Assembly: GCF_002994745.2 (NCBI RefSeq) | Contig: NC_037093.1 | Location: forward strand, 13,396,555 to 13,460,554 | Source of the DNA: Rosa chinensis | Taxonomy: Eukaryota; Streptophyta; Magnoliopsida; Rosales; Rosaceae | Length of the DNA: 64,000 nt | Direction: 5' to 3' | Shown here: in pieces, positions 46,564 through 57,520 of the stretch | Layout of the letters: every line of letters begins with the position of its first letter | How positions within the stretch are numbered: position 1 is the stretch's first letter | Notes under the pieces: model-generated | Seen by the model: the letters and a program-made list of their open reading frames with translations, nothing else | Told to the model about the DNA's origin: nothing | Database searches by the model: none | Made by a program: the position numbers and the translations under genes

Positions 46564-47079
46564 TGTACTTACATGAGCATTTGCCAAACATAATTAGCTA
46601 TAATGAGCCACGCTCATAATACTGCTAGCGGTACCAATAACCATTAACAGTGTGACCTACGGAAACATAGCCAAACAGGATATCACCTGAGCTCCGGCTC
46701 ACCCCCAGATCACCACTGACGCGCCGCCACATGCTGCTCCAAGATTGCCTCACTGAAGCATCAGAAGCTGGGAACTGAAGCATATCAGTTCCAAATCGAA
46801 AACAAGGAAGAGGTCAGCCCCTTCCCCACCTATAAAAGGTCCACTCCTTTCTCCTCATTAATTAGCATTTACTACTTACTTACTGTTATTTTATCAACAT
46901 AAATACATTGACTAACTTAGGCATTAGAGAAGAGAAGACCACCCATCGCGGTCTCCCTTTGACGCCATTTGTATTTTATTTGACAGATAGCAGAAGCAAC
47001 AAGAATATCACAAGCAGTGATTCGCCCCTCAAACCAGCGTTGACCAAGATTTGGTTACCGGCCAATCTTAGACATTAAC
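46564..47079 (+). repeat. Ty3/gypsy LTR, copy A
   Basis: It starts TGTACTTACATGAGC and has a TATA box (CTATAAAAGG, about 46829-46838). It ends CATTAAC directly against copy B. It is clearly diverged from copy B, so the two do not come from one reverse-transcription event. Confidence 0.85.
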
Positions 47080-47578
47080 TGTACTTACATGAGCATTTGC
47101 CAAGCATAATTAGTTCTAATGAGCCACGCTCATGCTACTGCTAGCAGTACCAACTCCTGTCAGCGGAGTGACCTACAGAAACACAGCTAAGCAGGCTACC
47201 GCTTGAGTCCCGGCCCACCCCCAGATCACCGCCGACGCGCCACATCAAGATGGCATCAGAAGCTGGGAACTGAAGCATATCAGTCCCACATCAAAAGCAT
47301 GGAAGAGATCAGCCTCTTCCCCACCTGTAAAAGGTTCTCTCCTCTCTCCTCATTAATGATGCATTCACTACTTAACTACTGTTATTCTGTCAACATAAAT
47401 ACATTGACTAACTTAGGCATCAGAGAAGAGAAGATTGCCAAACGCGGTCTCTATCTGACGCCTCTTTATATTTTACTTGACAGGTAGCGGAAGCTCTGAG
47501 AACATTGCAAGTAGCAGTCCGCCCATCGGACCAGCGTTAACAAAGACTTGGGCTACCGCTCAATCTTAAACATTAACA
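47080..47578 (+). repeat. Ty3/gypsy LTR, copy B (5' LTR of gag remnant)
   Basis: Same family as A. The TATA position reads CTGTAAAAGG. It ends CATTAACA and is followed by TTAACAT and a primer-binding-type sequence TGGCGTCGTCTGTGGGAA at 47586. Confidence 0.88.
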
Positions 47579-47639
47579 TTAACATTGGCGTCGTCTGTGG
47601 GAATCTTTGAGCAAAATGCCATCCCACCACAACAATCAC

Positions 47640-49197
47640 AATGACTAACGATAGCGGGGGAAACACCGAAGAGCAAGCGGACCAATCCGCCAATCCCCAA
47701 CCCACCAACCTAGTGACTAACGTTAACCACACACTATTCAACACTCCGATCAACCCTAGCGTGGAGCCGTAGGCCACTCCCCAGATCCCACATACTGAAA
47801 CCACAGCGAAGGCTCAAACAAGAGGTAGCCGCCGCCTACCTGTCCAGGATCTCACTGCTATGTATGAGCTGGCACTGGCGGATCTCCACAAGGTAAACAG
47901 TGAGATTGAGCAGGAACTCAGGGAGAAGGCCGAGGCCTTAAAGTAGTTAGCCACGCTAATGTCAAGGTTCGACGAACTAAAGAAGGCGCTAGAGGCAAAC
48001 GCTAACCCAACGCAGAGCGAGCAATCTTAGAGTACCAGATGTAGTCAACCCAATGCTTGAAGATTGGTACCAGCACCAATCATACAGATGCAGGTACCGC
48101 TGAACCTGTCTGAGCTATTAGGAATGGGTCTACCACCCTCGCCACTATTGATGATAGAGCAAGAAGCGGAATCACAACCGTGCACCAACCGCTCCGCAAC
48201 CAGAGCTAGAACTAAAGGCAATCCACCTGCCCCCAGGCGGGAGCTGGCACAGCGGAACCTCCAAGAAAGGCCTGCTGGCAACGCAACTGCCCTAATCTTG
48301 GAAAGGATGCAGCAATTGGAGCAAAGACTAATCCGGGCAGAGGCAGACGTCCCAGCGCCAAGTTAGAATCCTCTCTTTGCGTCAAGGCCAAGGCCATTCA
48401 CCACCAGGATACTGTAAGCCGTCAGGCCAGCGCATGCAAAAACAACAAAGATGCCACAATACAGTGGATTGACTGACCCTTCGTCCTTATGGACACATTC
48501 AAGAAGGTCACCAACAATAAGGGATGCGATGACGTCACCCTCTGCCACTTGTTCAGTGAAACGTTGGATAGTGAGGAGATGAGTTGGTTCTTCAAATGTC
48601 CGCCAGGATCTATAGACTAATTCCATGCACTATCAAACGCTTTCTTGTCACGATTCATCATGTTGGCTGCCAGACATCACAACACAAGCTAGTTGTTCAA
48701 CCTCAAGCAGGGCGCAGAGGAAACACTAAAGGCATTCGTCACTAGGTGGAGAGCAGCGGCATCCAAGTGTCGCGACCTTGACAAAACAATGGCATTGGCA
48801 GCCTTTAAGCAAGGACTTCTAAAGGGATCATTTCTCTATTATCTCAACTACAATCATCCAAATGTCGCATATGACCACATCATGGGCGAGGCCGTCCTCC
48901 ACGCATAGGCAGAATTCATTACATACAGAGAAACCCCACCACCTCCGCCAACGCCAGCAAAACCCAGTCAGCCTTCTTCTAGCCAGCAAGAAACTGTTAA
49001 CAAAACCTCTGCTATACCACCAACTGACAAAAAGAGAGAGTGGCAACAAGGCAACTACCAGAGCAAGCGGCAAAAGGACTAGCACTACCACAAGGGCAAC
49101 CGCTCGTCCCACGGGGATAACTGTAATAAGCAAACGGAGTCTTCCCAAAGCTACGTAGTGTTCATAGTCCTCACAGCTTCGTATGAAGAGATATATA
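47640..49197 (+). pseudogene. Ty3/gypsy gag remnant
   Basis: Frames with several stops. It starts MTNDSGGNTEEQADQSANP, followed by a Glu/Leu-rich coiled-coil, a Pro/Arg-rich region (48064-48366), and the capsid core LFNLKQGAEETLKAFVTRW...LAAFKQGLLKGSFLYYL (48693-48908), typical of plant Retrotrans_gag. The zinc-finger region and all of pol are missing. It stops against an inverted LTR of the same family. Confidence 0.82.
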
Positions 49198-49199
49198 AT

Positions 49200-49712
49200 T
49201 GTTAATGCTTAAAGTTCAGCGGTAGCTAAACCTTTGTTAACGCTGGTCCGATGGGCGGACTGCTACATGTGATACTCAGAGTTCCCGCTACCTGTCAAAT
49301 AAAATATAGAGGGCGTCAGAGGGAGACCGCGCTGGGCGGTCTTCACTTCTCCGATGCCTAAGTTAGTCAATGTATTTGTGTTGTCAAAGTAATAATAGGT
49401 AAGTATTAATTATGTAATTAATGAGGAGAGATGAGAGGACCTTTTATAGGTGAGGAGGGAACTGATCTTCTCCATGTTTTCAATGTGGGACTGATGTGCT
49501 TCAGTCCCCAGCTTCTAAAGCTACTGATGCTAACTTGGCGCGGCGCGTGGCGGCTCGTCAACGACGATCTGGGGGGGAGCCAGGGCTCAAGCGGTAGCCT
49601 GTTTGGCTGTGCTTCCGTAGGTCACACAGTTGGCAGTAGTTGGTACCGCTGGCGGTATCATGAGTGTGGCTTATTATAGCAAATTATACTTGCAAATGCT
49701 CATGTAAGTACA
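49200..49712 (-). repeat. Ty3/gypsy LTR, copy C, inverted
   Basis: Same LTR family in the opposite direction (minus-strand start TGTACTTACATGAGC at 49712, end GCATTAACA at 49200; minus-strand TATA CTATAAAAGG). To its right, on the minus strand, GACTGGGGACTTGGGGACT immediately precedes it and looks like a polypurine tract, so C is the 3' LTR of a minus-strand element lying to the right. Confidence 0.87.
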
Positions 49713-50262
49713 AGTCCCCAAGTCCCCAGTCAAGGAGGGTAATCTTGGTTGGGGAGTTGCATAGCGGTTCGAAGCGTTACTTCCGCTAGTCTTGCAAGAG
49801 CATAATTAGCGTCAGTGTGTTGTCAACCATGGACTTACTGAGCAAACGCTTGGTACCCTTTCGGGTGGGCCCCTGCTAGGCCCCCCAGGGAGTCCCCCAC
49901 TCACCGGCTAAGATAGACCTCCGTTTGGCCAGTGTATTGTTTACTAAGGGGAGCTGCACGGAGCAGAGGGTGTTAGGTAGCGAACCCAATCTTTGATACC
50001 CAAGTGGCGGAGGTTAACATGCCTGATCAGGGCCATTGAAGACTGTTGACGCGTCCCCCTACTTGTCTCGGAGGACCATGTTTTGACTGCAACGTCGCGT
50101 TGTGGTCATTGTTAAAGTGAGGCGTTGCCTCGAGAATCGCCGCTGGCGGAATTCCCTCTACTGATGATAAGTGGCCGGAAGTGTCGCGATGACCTGCCTG
50201 GCGGCAGCCTGGTGCATGGCGTTGCGGTCAGTGGTGACGGTCTTCCCAGGTTCTGAGGGAGA

Positions 50263-50863
50263 AGTTCCGCTAGCGAAGTTGCGCTTAGCGACGATTATCT
50301 CGTTTGCAAAATGGAAAGAGAAAAGTTCTGCTAGCAGAATTGCGCTTAGCGGAGACTGTCTCATTTGCAAGATGGAAATAGGGAAGTTCCGCTAACGGAG
50401 ATGCGCTTAGCAGGAACTGTCTCGTGTGCCAGATGAAAAGAGAGAAGTTCCGCTAGTGGAGTTACGCTTAACAAAGACTATCTCGCTTGCAGGATGAAAA
50501 GAGAGAAGTTCCGCTAGCGGAGTTGCGCTTAGCGGAGACTATCTCGCTTGCCAGATGAAAAGAGAGAAGTTCCGCTAGCGGAGTTGAGCTTAGCAGAGAC
50601 TCTCTTGCTTGCAAGATGAAAAGAGAGATGTTCCGCTAGCAGAGTTGCGCTTAGCAGAGACTATCTCGCTTGCCAGATGAAAAGAGAGAAGTTCCACTAG
50701 TGAAGTTGCGCTTAGCAGAGACTATCTTGCTTGCAAGATGAAAAGAGAGAAGTTCTGCTAGCGGAGTTGCCTTTAGCGGAGACTTTCTCGTTTGCAAGAT
50801 GAAAAGAGAGAAGTTCCGCTAGCGGAGTTGCGCTTAGCTGAGACTATCTCGCCGAGTGTTCCG
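50263..50863 (+). repeat. 61-bp minisatellite, ten copies
   Basis: The unit contains AGAAGTTCCGCTAGCGGAGT, then TGCGCTTAGCGGAGACTATC, then TCGCTTGCAAGATGAAAAGAG. All copies are 61 bp; the last is cut after TATCTCGCC. Each unit holds a palindrome (CCGCTAGCGG); copy 2 keeps it with changed bases (CTGCTAGCAG). Confidence 0.95.
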
Positions 50864-51643
50864 ATGACTGTCGATTTTCCTTTTCGATGGTTACCTTGGA
50901 CAGATGCTTCGTGTGATGGTGCCCGACACGTGGCCTACATGTATTGGATTAGCATGTGCGATAATGTCTCTTCAGCACGCCCGTCACCTCGTCATTAATG
51001 CGAGTAATTATTGATTTTGTAACCAAGTCGTCGCTTCGGTTAATCCGGAGAGTAAGTGCGCTTGTGGGGCACGTGTACGGTTGTTGTGCAATGTCGTTTT
51101 TCAGCGGATGGCCTAGATTAATTTGATGTTGACATAAAAGGGAGGGAAAACCTGGAGGTTTGTCACTTTGTACTTTTTACCTAGTATCGTCGTCTTCAAC
51201 CTGAGCTTTGCGTTCTGAGCAGAAGATTGCTACGATTCTGTGAGGTTATCTGCCTTTGAAGTACGGTCATCTGTAGTGAAGACAGGAGACTTCGATCTTA
51301 CCAAAGCTTTCATCTTTGAGGTTAGCATTTTGAATCTCATCCCTGTTCCATTGGATTTCTGTGTTTGCTTCTGTCAGTTTTTTGGGTTTTTGATTTAGGG
51401 TGCTCTGTTCTTCTCCGACGTGCTATGAGGGTGCTTAGTGAGTTGTGGGGATGGGTTTGTGTTTGATAGCGAGATAGGGTTTAGGGATTTGCTAGATTGT
51501 CAAATCTGGGTTGATTGTATGAATACGTTATGTTCTTGTTTTGGTATTTTCTGGGCAATTGTTCTTGATGTTCTTGGATGCGACTGACATAGGGATAGCT
51601 TAGATCCTGTATGAACTAATTGGTTTGGGTTTTAGGGTTTGGG

Positions 51644-53000
51644 ATGGCTAGCATCGTAGAGATCTCGAGCAGTGAGGATTCCGGGTTTGACATGTCGCCC
51701 AACGTGGCGGATAGTGTGTTTATTGACTCGTTGCGTCCGTCTACCCCTGCAGGAACCTCACTGTCTGAACCGCTAGATATCGTGCCGCTACAGACCATAA
51801 TCTGGGAAGTTGCCATGGGTCGTGCTGGTCGTCCTGAGAGTTCTAGAGGAAGGGAAGATGTAGTTGCTCTCAAAAGGTTGGAGGAGAGGCTGGCGAGCAA
51901 TAGCTCCGTTAGTGGCTCCGCTGGTGGGGTGGCAGAGGCGGGCGGGGACGAGGTTGAGTTAGCTTGGGTTCTTGGCAACGGCACGACGGTTAACTCAACA
52001 GAAGGACCGATGACGGTGGCTGCCGTCGACGGTATGAAGTGGGTGTTTCGCCTGCCAGGTGTAGTGAAGTTGCGACCGCCGTTGAAGGATGAGAGATCGT
52101 CGTTCCTGCCAGCAGGGCATGTCGTCGTGCATGAGGAAATCTTCTACCAGGGAGTGACATTCCCGCTGCTGCCAAATCTTCAGATTTTGGTTTGTGAATT
52201 TGGCCTCGCTTTTGGGCAATTTTTCCCGAACCGAACATGTGGCGGTTGCTGGTGGCGCTCAACTCGCTGTGGCGGTTGTCCGACTGTGAAGGTCCAACCG
52301 CGGTGGAGGTGCTACACTTCTACGAATTAATATACTTGAGGCGCCAAGGATGCAGCGGGCAAGTGAACCTGAGTCGCCGCCAGGGGGCGCCCAAGCTACT
52401 CGAGAACTTGAAGGACTCCATGTCACCGTGGCGGGGGACCTTTTGTGTTGCCACTGCTGGCTGGGAGTACCAAGCGGGGTCAAATGAGGGGAATCGACAT
52501 TTAGGATCAAGTCGGAATTCCAACCTATCCGAGGTTGTCGCTGGGCTCTGCTACTCACCGCTGGTTTTTTTTTTTTGTACACTAATTCCCTGTTGTAATG
52601 ATTGTTCCATTTTTTTTTTGTAGCGAGCTTGCGGTATAACCTGACGCGTGAAGAAGAGTGCCGCGTGGCAAGAATCTGTGGCTGTTGGCAGAATCGCAAC
52701 TTGCTGGATCTCCGCCTACTTACCGGATGGGAGCTGTTGGTTGATCAACAGTTGACACGAGCTCTTGGTAAGTTTTTTCATCTGACATGTGTTTTAGTCT
52801 AGTTATCGTCGGGCTGACTCGCTGCCTTTGTTCAGATTCTCCGCCGGGTAACAGAGCTAGCCATGAGCATTTGAGAAAGCCATGGACCGTGCCGAGATCA
52901 CTAATTTCCGGGAGAGCATGTATGCCTCGGGGCTGGCGGCCTCAGTCTAAAGCAGTAATCATCGAAGGAGAAGTCTTTGGGTCCAAGAAAGCAAGCCGGG
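51644..53000 (+). pseudogene. Intron-containing antisense ORF of the gypsy element
   Basis: ATG at 51644 (MASIVEISSSEDSGFDMSP). After a low-complexity Ser/Gly/Glu region come WVFRLPGVVKLRPPLKDE, GHVVVHEEIFYQGVTFPLLPNLQILVCEFGLAFGQFFPN, then in another frame MWRLLVALNSLWRLSDCEGP and VEVLHFYELIYLRRQG. This resembles the plant 'putative gypsy type transposon' domain (Transposase_28-like). A 5-bp direct duplication (CCGAA at 52226-52230 and 52231-52235) explains the frame change. Intron-like gaps follow: a T-rich stretch ending TTTGTAG at about 52623, and GTAAGT (52769) to TTCAG (about 52834). The ORF is opposite to the element's own direction. Confidence 0.65.
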
Positions 53001-54410
53001 AAGGCATAGAGTCGACGCGAAATCCCGGCTAATCAAAAGTACAGGCAGAAGGCCAAGAGCCTAGTCGTGCAAAGATCCAAGCAGCGTATTCTCATTCAGG
53101 TGCGAAAACAGCTTCTTCTCGACGCAGGAGATTCGTGAACAAGCCCATCTAAGAGCCTAGCAGTAGCTGCCTTTATTGTGACAGAGAGAGCTTCCAACAA
53201 GGAAGGCTCAATAATCCCACCTCGTGCCGGAACGTCATCAGTCCCAGAGCCTATTTGATGTGTCCTCTTCTGATTCAACCTCGTACAACAACTATGGCAG
53301 CCAAGAGCGCTGCTTATTCCCCTTCATGTCTGAAATCTTTGAGTTTGCATCCGCTGTTGATCGATTAGTTCCTGTTGAGGGAGAATTAGTAACATCCACT
53401 GAAGAGCAGCCGGCATAATCTGATCTAGGACTAGGACCTGGCCCTGCGTGTGCATTTAGTAGAATATTTCCTAGCGCTTTTTTCGGATCTCTAGAAACAT
53501 ACAGATTTTAGGATCTTCTATATCATATAGGTTGAACCGAGTCGGAGACTTAGCCTGATATTGCCAACCACTTCAGCCCGGAAGAGATGCTCATGTAACT
53601 CATTCACAGGGACAAGGAAAGCTGTTCTATGGCCACTCGGCGCTTCCGGGGAATGCTTTTTATGGTTTGGGGCGAAGAAATATGTGTTTTCGTAGGAGAG
53701 TTCATCTGGTTCAGGATTTGGCCATAACATCTGAGAATGTGTATACCGTCGGGAGTACATGACCGCGGAACCGCCCTATTCTTTTTCTTTTATCAAAACT
53801 ATATTCGCATGGCTTAGAATCTACTCTACTTACCAATAGGGATATTCTGATGGGACCGAGGAATCGGAGTTCTCTCCTTTAGGGAGGATTGAGAAAGTAC
53901 ACCTCCCGGAGCTATTTGATCAAGTGCCGAGCTGCTTTCGCTTTCGATCGTAAATGCTTCTGCCGTGGCATCTACGAAACGACAAAGGAACAAGCATTTT
54001 CGGGGACTAGCCGGAGATTTCGTACCAAAAGAAAGGAAAGATCATTCTCCTCATTTTCGAATGAATTATTTAAATTGCGTATTTTAAAAAAGAAAAGTTT
54101 CCGAGCAAAGCGAGAAGCCACTTCTTGCCTAAGAATTGCTCCACCCGCTAGAAAATTGCATCGCATATTTCGTGGATTGAAATGTCGTATATAAATCTAA
54201 AAAGAAAAATAGCATACATAAATAACTAAAATAGAAGCCGCGCGGCGCTCTTTGGACTTTTCAAACTGGGCTAATGTTTCTGTGGTACTTCTTTCCCATG
54301 CTTTCCGTTGGGCAACACCCAACTACACCTCTCTATAGTTCTTCACTACTCGTACGGGAAGGTAAGAGGAACTTGCTTTTCTGGAGGGAATTATTGTTTG
54401 TCAATCAAGA

Positions 54411-54890
54411 ATGCCTCAACTGGATAAATTCACTTATTTCACACAATTCTTCTGGTCATGCCTTTTCCTCTTTACTTTCTATATTCCCATATGCAATGAT
54501 GGAGATGGATTCCTTGGGATCAGCAGAATTCTAAAACTACGGAACCGACTGGTTTCACAGCGGGGGAACAACACCCGGAGCAACGACCCCAACAGTTTGG
54601 AAGAGATTTTGAGAAAAGGTTTTAGTACCGGTGTATCCTATATGTACTCTAGTTTATTCGAAGTGGCAAAATGGTGTAACGCCGTCGACTTATTGGGAAA
54701 AGGGAGGAAAATAACTTTGATCTCTTGTTTCGGAGAAATAAGTGGCTCACGAGGAATGGAAAGAAACATATTCGATTTGATCTCGAAGTCCTCATATAGC
54801 ACTTCTTCCAATCCTGGATGGGTGATCGCTTGTAGGAATGACATAATGCTAATCCATGTTCCACACGGCCAAGGAAGCATCGTTTTTTAA
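54411..54890 (+). CDS. atp8: Mitochondrial ATP synthase subunit 8 (orfB)
   Basis: ATG at 54411 opens [20 protein letters not shown], the hallmark start of plant ATP8/ORFB: one membrane segment near the N-terminus, then a long hydrophilic tail with [18 protein letters not shown] and a final HGQGSIVF. Length is 159 residues, normal for angiosperms. It is a membrane subunit of the F0 part of ATP synthase. It stands about 600 bp upstream of cox3 in the same direction, an arrangement found in other plants. The frame is intact. If this copy is nuclear it would not be expected to be expressed as such. Confidence 0.95.
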   Translation: MPQLDKFTYFTQFFWSCLFLFTFYIPICNDGDGFLGISRILKLRNRLVSQRGNNTRSNDPNSLEEILRKGFSTGVSYMYSSLFEVAKWCNAVDLLGKGRKITLISCFGEISGSRGMERNIFDLISKSSYSTSSNPGWVIACRNDIMLIHVPHGQGSIVF

Positions 54891-55484
54891 TCTCATTATG
54901 ACCGGAAGAGATTCTTTCTCGATCAGAATAGTGGAATGGAAGGCGCTACAAGAAGGGTATACCCCTTTTCATTTCAAATCGCCCCAGACGTTCAGAAAGG
55001 TTATCGAGATTCTCAATCGCTCTTTTTAGTGGGGAGGAATAGTGCGGGAAGGGAGCGAGACCGAGCCGAGCCACTAGGAGAGTAAGCCCTTCCCACGTGT
55101 CAAAATGAATGCAGCCTCAACCCGAGAGATCAACCTGCCTGCGCCTTTGATTTTAGGCCGCCGGCGGCGCAGAACGCACTAATCCGCGACCAGCAAGTTT
55201 TCCGAAACTGAACTGAATAGAATTGTGACTTTCCAAAAATGCTTGCTGAAAATCAAAGAAAGAGGGTCCATTTTCCCACGTAGTTCGTCGGTCAAACCAA
55301 CGATTCTCTTCTCAAAGTAATAGAGAGATCTTTTTATAGTTAGACTTCTATCAATGCAATGAAAGAACCATCCCTTCCTATTTGTTTGTCCTGTCAGATA
55401 GAAAAAAATAATAAGAAGCCCTTACCACTTTAGGGGGTGGGGGTGAAGGGGGGGGGTTTATATACAACCGAGGCAAAGTGGTTT

Positions 55485-56282
55485 ATGATTGAATCTCAGA
55501 GGCATTCTTATCATTTGGTAGATCCAAGTCCATGGCCTATTTCGGGTTCACTTGGAGCTTTGGCAACCACCGTAGGAGGTGTGATGTACATGCACCCATT
55601 TCAAGGGGGTGCAACACTTCTCAGTTTGGGCCTCATATTTATCCTATATACCATGTTCGTATGGTGGCGCGATGTTCTACGTGAATCCACGTTGGAAGGA
55701 CATCATACCAAAGCTGTACAATTAGGACTTCGATATGGTTTTATTCCGTTCATCGTATCGGAGGTTATGTTCCTTTTTGCTTTTTTTCGGGCTTCTTCTC
55801 ATTCTTCTTTGGCACCTACGGTAGAGATCGGAGGTATTTGGCCCCCAAAAGGGATTGGGGTTTTAGATCCTCGGGAAATCCCTTTTCTTAATACCCCTAT
55901 TCTCCTTTCATCCGGAGCTGCCGTAACTTGGGCTCATCATGCTATACTCGCGGGGAAGGAAAAACGAGCAGTTTACGCTTTAGTAGCTACCGTTTCACTG
56001 GCTCTCGTATTCACAGGCTTTCAAGGAATGGAATATTATCAAGCACCCTTCACTATTTCGGATAGTATTTATGGTTCTACCTTTTTCTTAGCAACTGGCT
56101 TTCATGGTTTTCATGTGATTATAGGTACTCTTTTCTTGATCATATGTGGTATTCGCCAATATCTTGGTCATCTGACCAAGGAGCATCACGTTGGCTTTGA
56201 AGCAGCTGCATGGTACTGGCATTTTGTAGACGTGGTTCGGTTATTCCCATTTGTCTCTATCTATTGGTGGGGAGGTATATGA
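55485..56282 (+). CDS. cox3: Mitochondrial cytochrome c oxidase subunit 3
   Basis: ATG at 55485 ([20 protein letters not shown]) gives 265 residues, the standard length; the frame is open further upstream but only without an ATG. Seven membrane segments are expected, and the conserved [18 protein letters not shown] end is present. Codons at R102, R130, S171, R252 and P255 stand where plant COX3 protein has W, W, L, W and L, the residues made by C-to-U editing. So the DNA is a genomic, unedited copy and not derived from edited mRNA. The last 73 bp overlap sdh4. Confidence 0.97.
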   Translation: MIESQRHSYHLVDPSPWPISGSLGALATTVGGVMYMHPFQGGATLLSLGLIFILYTMFVWWRDVLRESTLEGHHTKAVQLGLRYGFIPFIVSEVMFLFAFFRASSHSSLAPTVEIGGIWPPKGIGVLDPREIPFLNTPILLSSGAAVTWAHHAILAGKEKRAVYALVATVSLALVFTGFQGMEYYQAPFTISDSIYGSTFFLATGFHGFHVIIGTLFLIICGIRQYLGHLTKEHHVGFEAAAWYWHFVDVVRLFPFVSIYWWGGI

Positions 56283-56740
56283 AGGAACGAAACAGTGAAT
56301 TGAGGAATGAAAGCTGGATCACAAAGAGAATCGGGCTTTGGAAAAGAATGACTGCGTCTTTAATACTCCTTTATATTTGCTTATACAAAAAAGTCTTTCC
56401 CACTGCCCTACCAAATTTATCTGTATTCTGCCACATAACTTCAGGGATCGAAGGGATTATGGCAGATCATGTTCACCAAAAAATGACCTACGAATTTATC
56501 TTTTGCTCTTTCAGATTGTTCCTTTTAATCGTAATCAAAGATCTTTTCTTGTCTCTCGTTTCTTTTCCGAACAAATCGAAGAACCTAATGGATCGAACTC
56601 ATCCTTGGCTGCTACGAAACATATCGGCCTTGCGTTGCGGAAGGAACGTTATCTTCTTGGGGTTAGTACTTCACTCCGGGTTCCTTGCGGCGCTGCCTCA
56701 TGCTTGCGCTTGCTTGAATGCCAGTACGTTACTAGAATAG
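56210..56740 (+). CDS. sdh4: Mitochondrial succinate dehydrogenase subunit 4, 3' end altered
   Basis: ATG at 56210 lies inside the end of cox3 (73-bp overlap), the known plant arrangement. The frame reads [19 protein letters not shown], then [25 protein letters not shown] and [23 protein letters not shown] sequence (here [19 protein letters not shown]). SDH4 anchors complex II in the inner membrane. From memory the protein usually ends near LSLVSF; here the frame continues about 57 codons to a stop at 56740. Either the stop was lost through a small indel or this copy is a pseudogene. Confidence 0.75.
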   Translation: MVLAFCRRGSVIPICLYLLVGRYMKERNSELRNESWITKRIGLWKRMTASLILLYICLYKKVFPTALPNLSVFCHITSGIEGIMADHVHQKMTYEFIFCSFRLFLLIVIKDLFLSLVSFPNKSKNLMDRTHPWLLRNISALRCGRNVIFLGLVLHSGFLAALPHACACLNASTLLE

Positions 56741-57329
56741 GTGGTTGGCTGCTGCGTCGCCGGAAGGGTCTTTTCCTTTGCTTGCGTAAGTTACCCTGCT
56801 TGCTATTCTATCACCCCTCGCCCGGCCTTTACTTGATTGATAGGGCTCCTTCACCAGAATCAATAGCCCAGCTACACTACCACTACCCGTAAGATAGAAG
56901 TAGGGCACTTCACTCACCTCAGAGAATGCACTACCTATCTGTAATCAGTTCAGCTTAGAGTTGTTTGCTGACACACGCGACTATCACGCTGGTTGCTGCT
57001 TTCACTCGGATTCTCCTCGGGCGGATCAAGGGATATTGGCTTGGCTTGCGAAAGAACTTATAGTTGCAGGATGGTTGGTTGACAGGTGTCTGGCTAGCAA
57101 AGAACCAGACAAAAAAAAACAAGTACAGTAGCGCTATAGGCTATTTGATATAGTATAGCCGCGGAGACTACTTGTGTCAGGGGAAAGCCTCCTTTATGGG
57201 TAAGCCCCTTTAGAGATAGGAAAACGGCCTAGCTGCTTTATTGAGAGATTTCGGCAACATTGAGAATTTAAAAAAGAAATTGCTGCTATTTCAGTGGTTG
57301 AAGTGCCGGTCGGCATTGCCTAAGTAACG

Positions 57330-57520
57330 TCCGACACTGTTTGCGCGCTTCTCTCCTCTTCATTCAATGCAAAGACAACCGCCTGAGCGTCTGACTCCAG
57401 CATCAGAGAAGAAAGGCCCATATCTAATGCTTGCTTCAACCCGCACGAGATTGCCAAAATCTCAACGAGAGGAAACTCCGGCGCCCATACCTTTTGGTCT
57501 ACACACCAAATCCTAATTAG
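57330..57520 (-). pseudogene. Nuclear LINE-type RNase H fragment
   Basis: The minus strand reads PLVEILAISCGLKQALDMG and SSLMLESDAQAVVFALNEEE, matching the RVT_3/RNase H domain of plant non-LTR elements (E-xxAI-xxGLxxA and LESD motifs). It is an isolated fragment in otherwise mitochondrial-type sequence. Confidence 0.6.

Larger units (their letters stand above)
49713..53000 (-). mobile_element. 3' part of a minus-strand Ty3/gypsy (Tat-like) element
   Basis: Interior next to LTR C: polypurine tract, about 500 bp of noncoding DNA, a 61-bp minisatellite, then an antisense ORF. A repeat-rich, variable 3' region and an antisense ORF between pol and the 3' LTR are known from the Tat/Ogre/Grande lineage. 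No pol is present; the element is cut off near 53 kb, where mitochondrial-type sequence takes over. Assignment to Tat is inference. Confidence 0.65.

Noticed and set aside
53889..54194. A 101-codon basic ORF upstream of atp8
   Set aside because: It has no ATG start and no similarity to a known mitochondrial ribosomal protein that I can recall; kept as intergenic.
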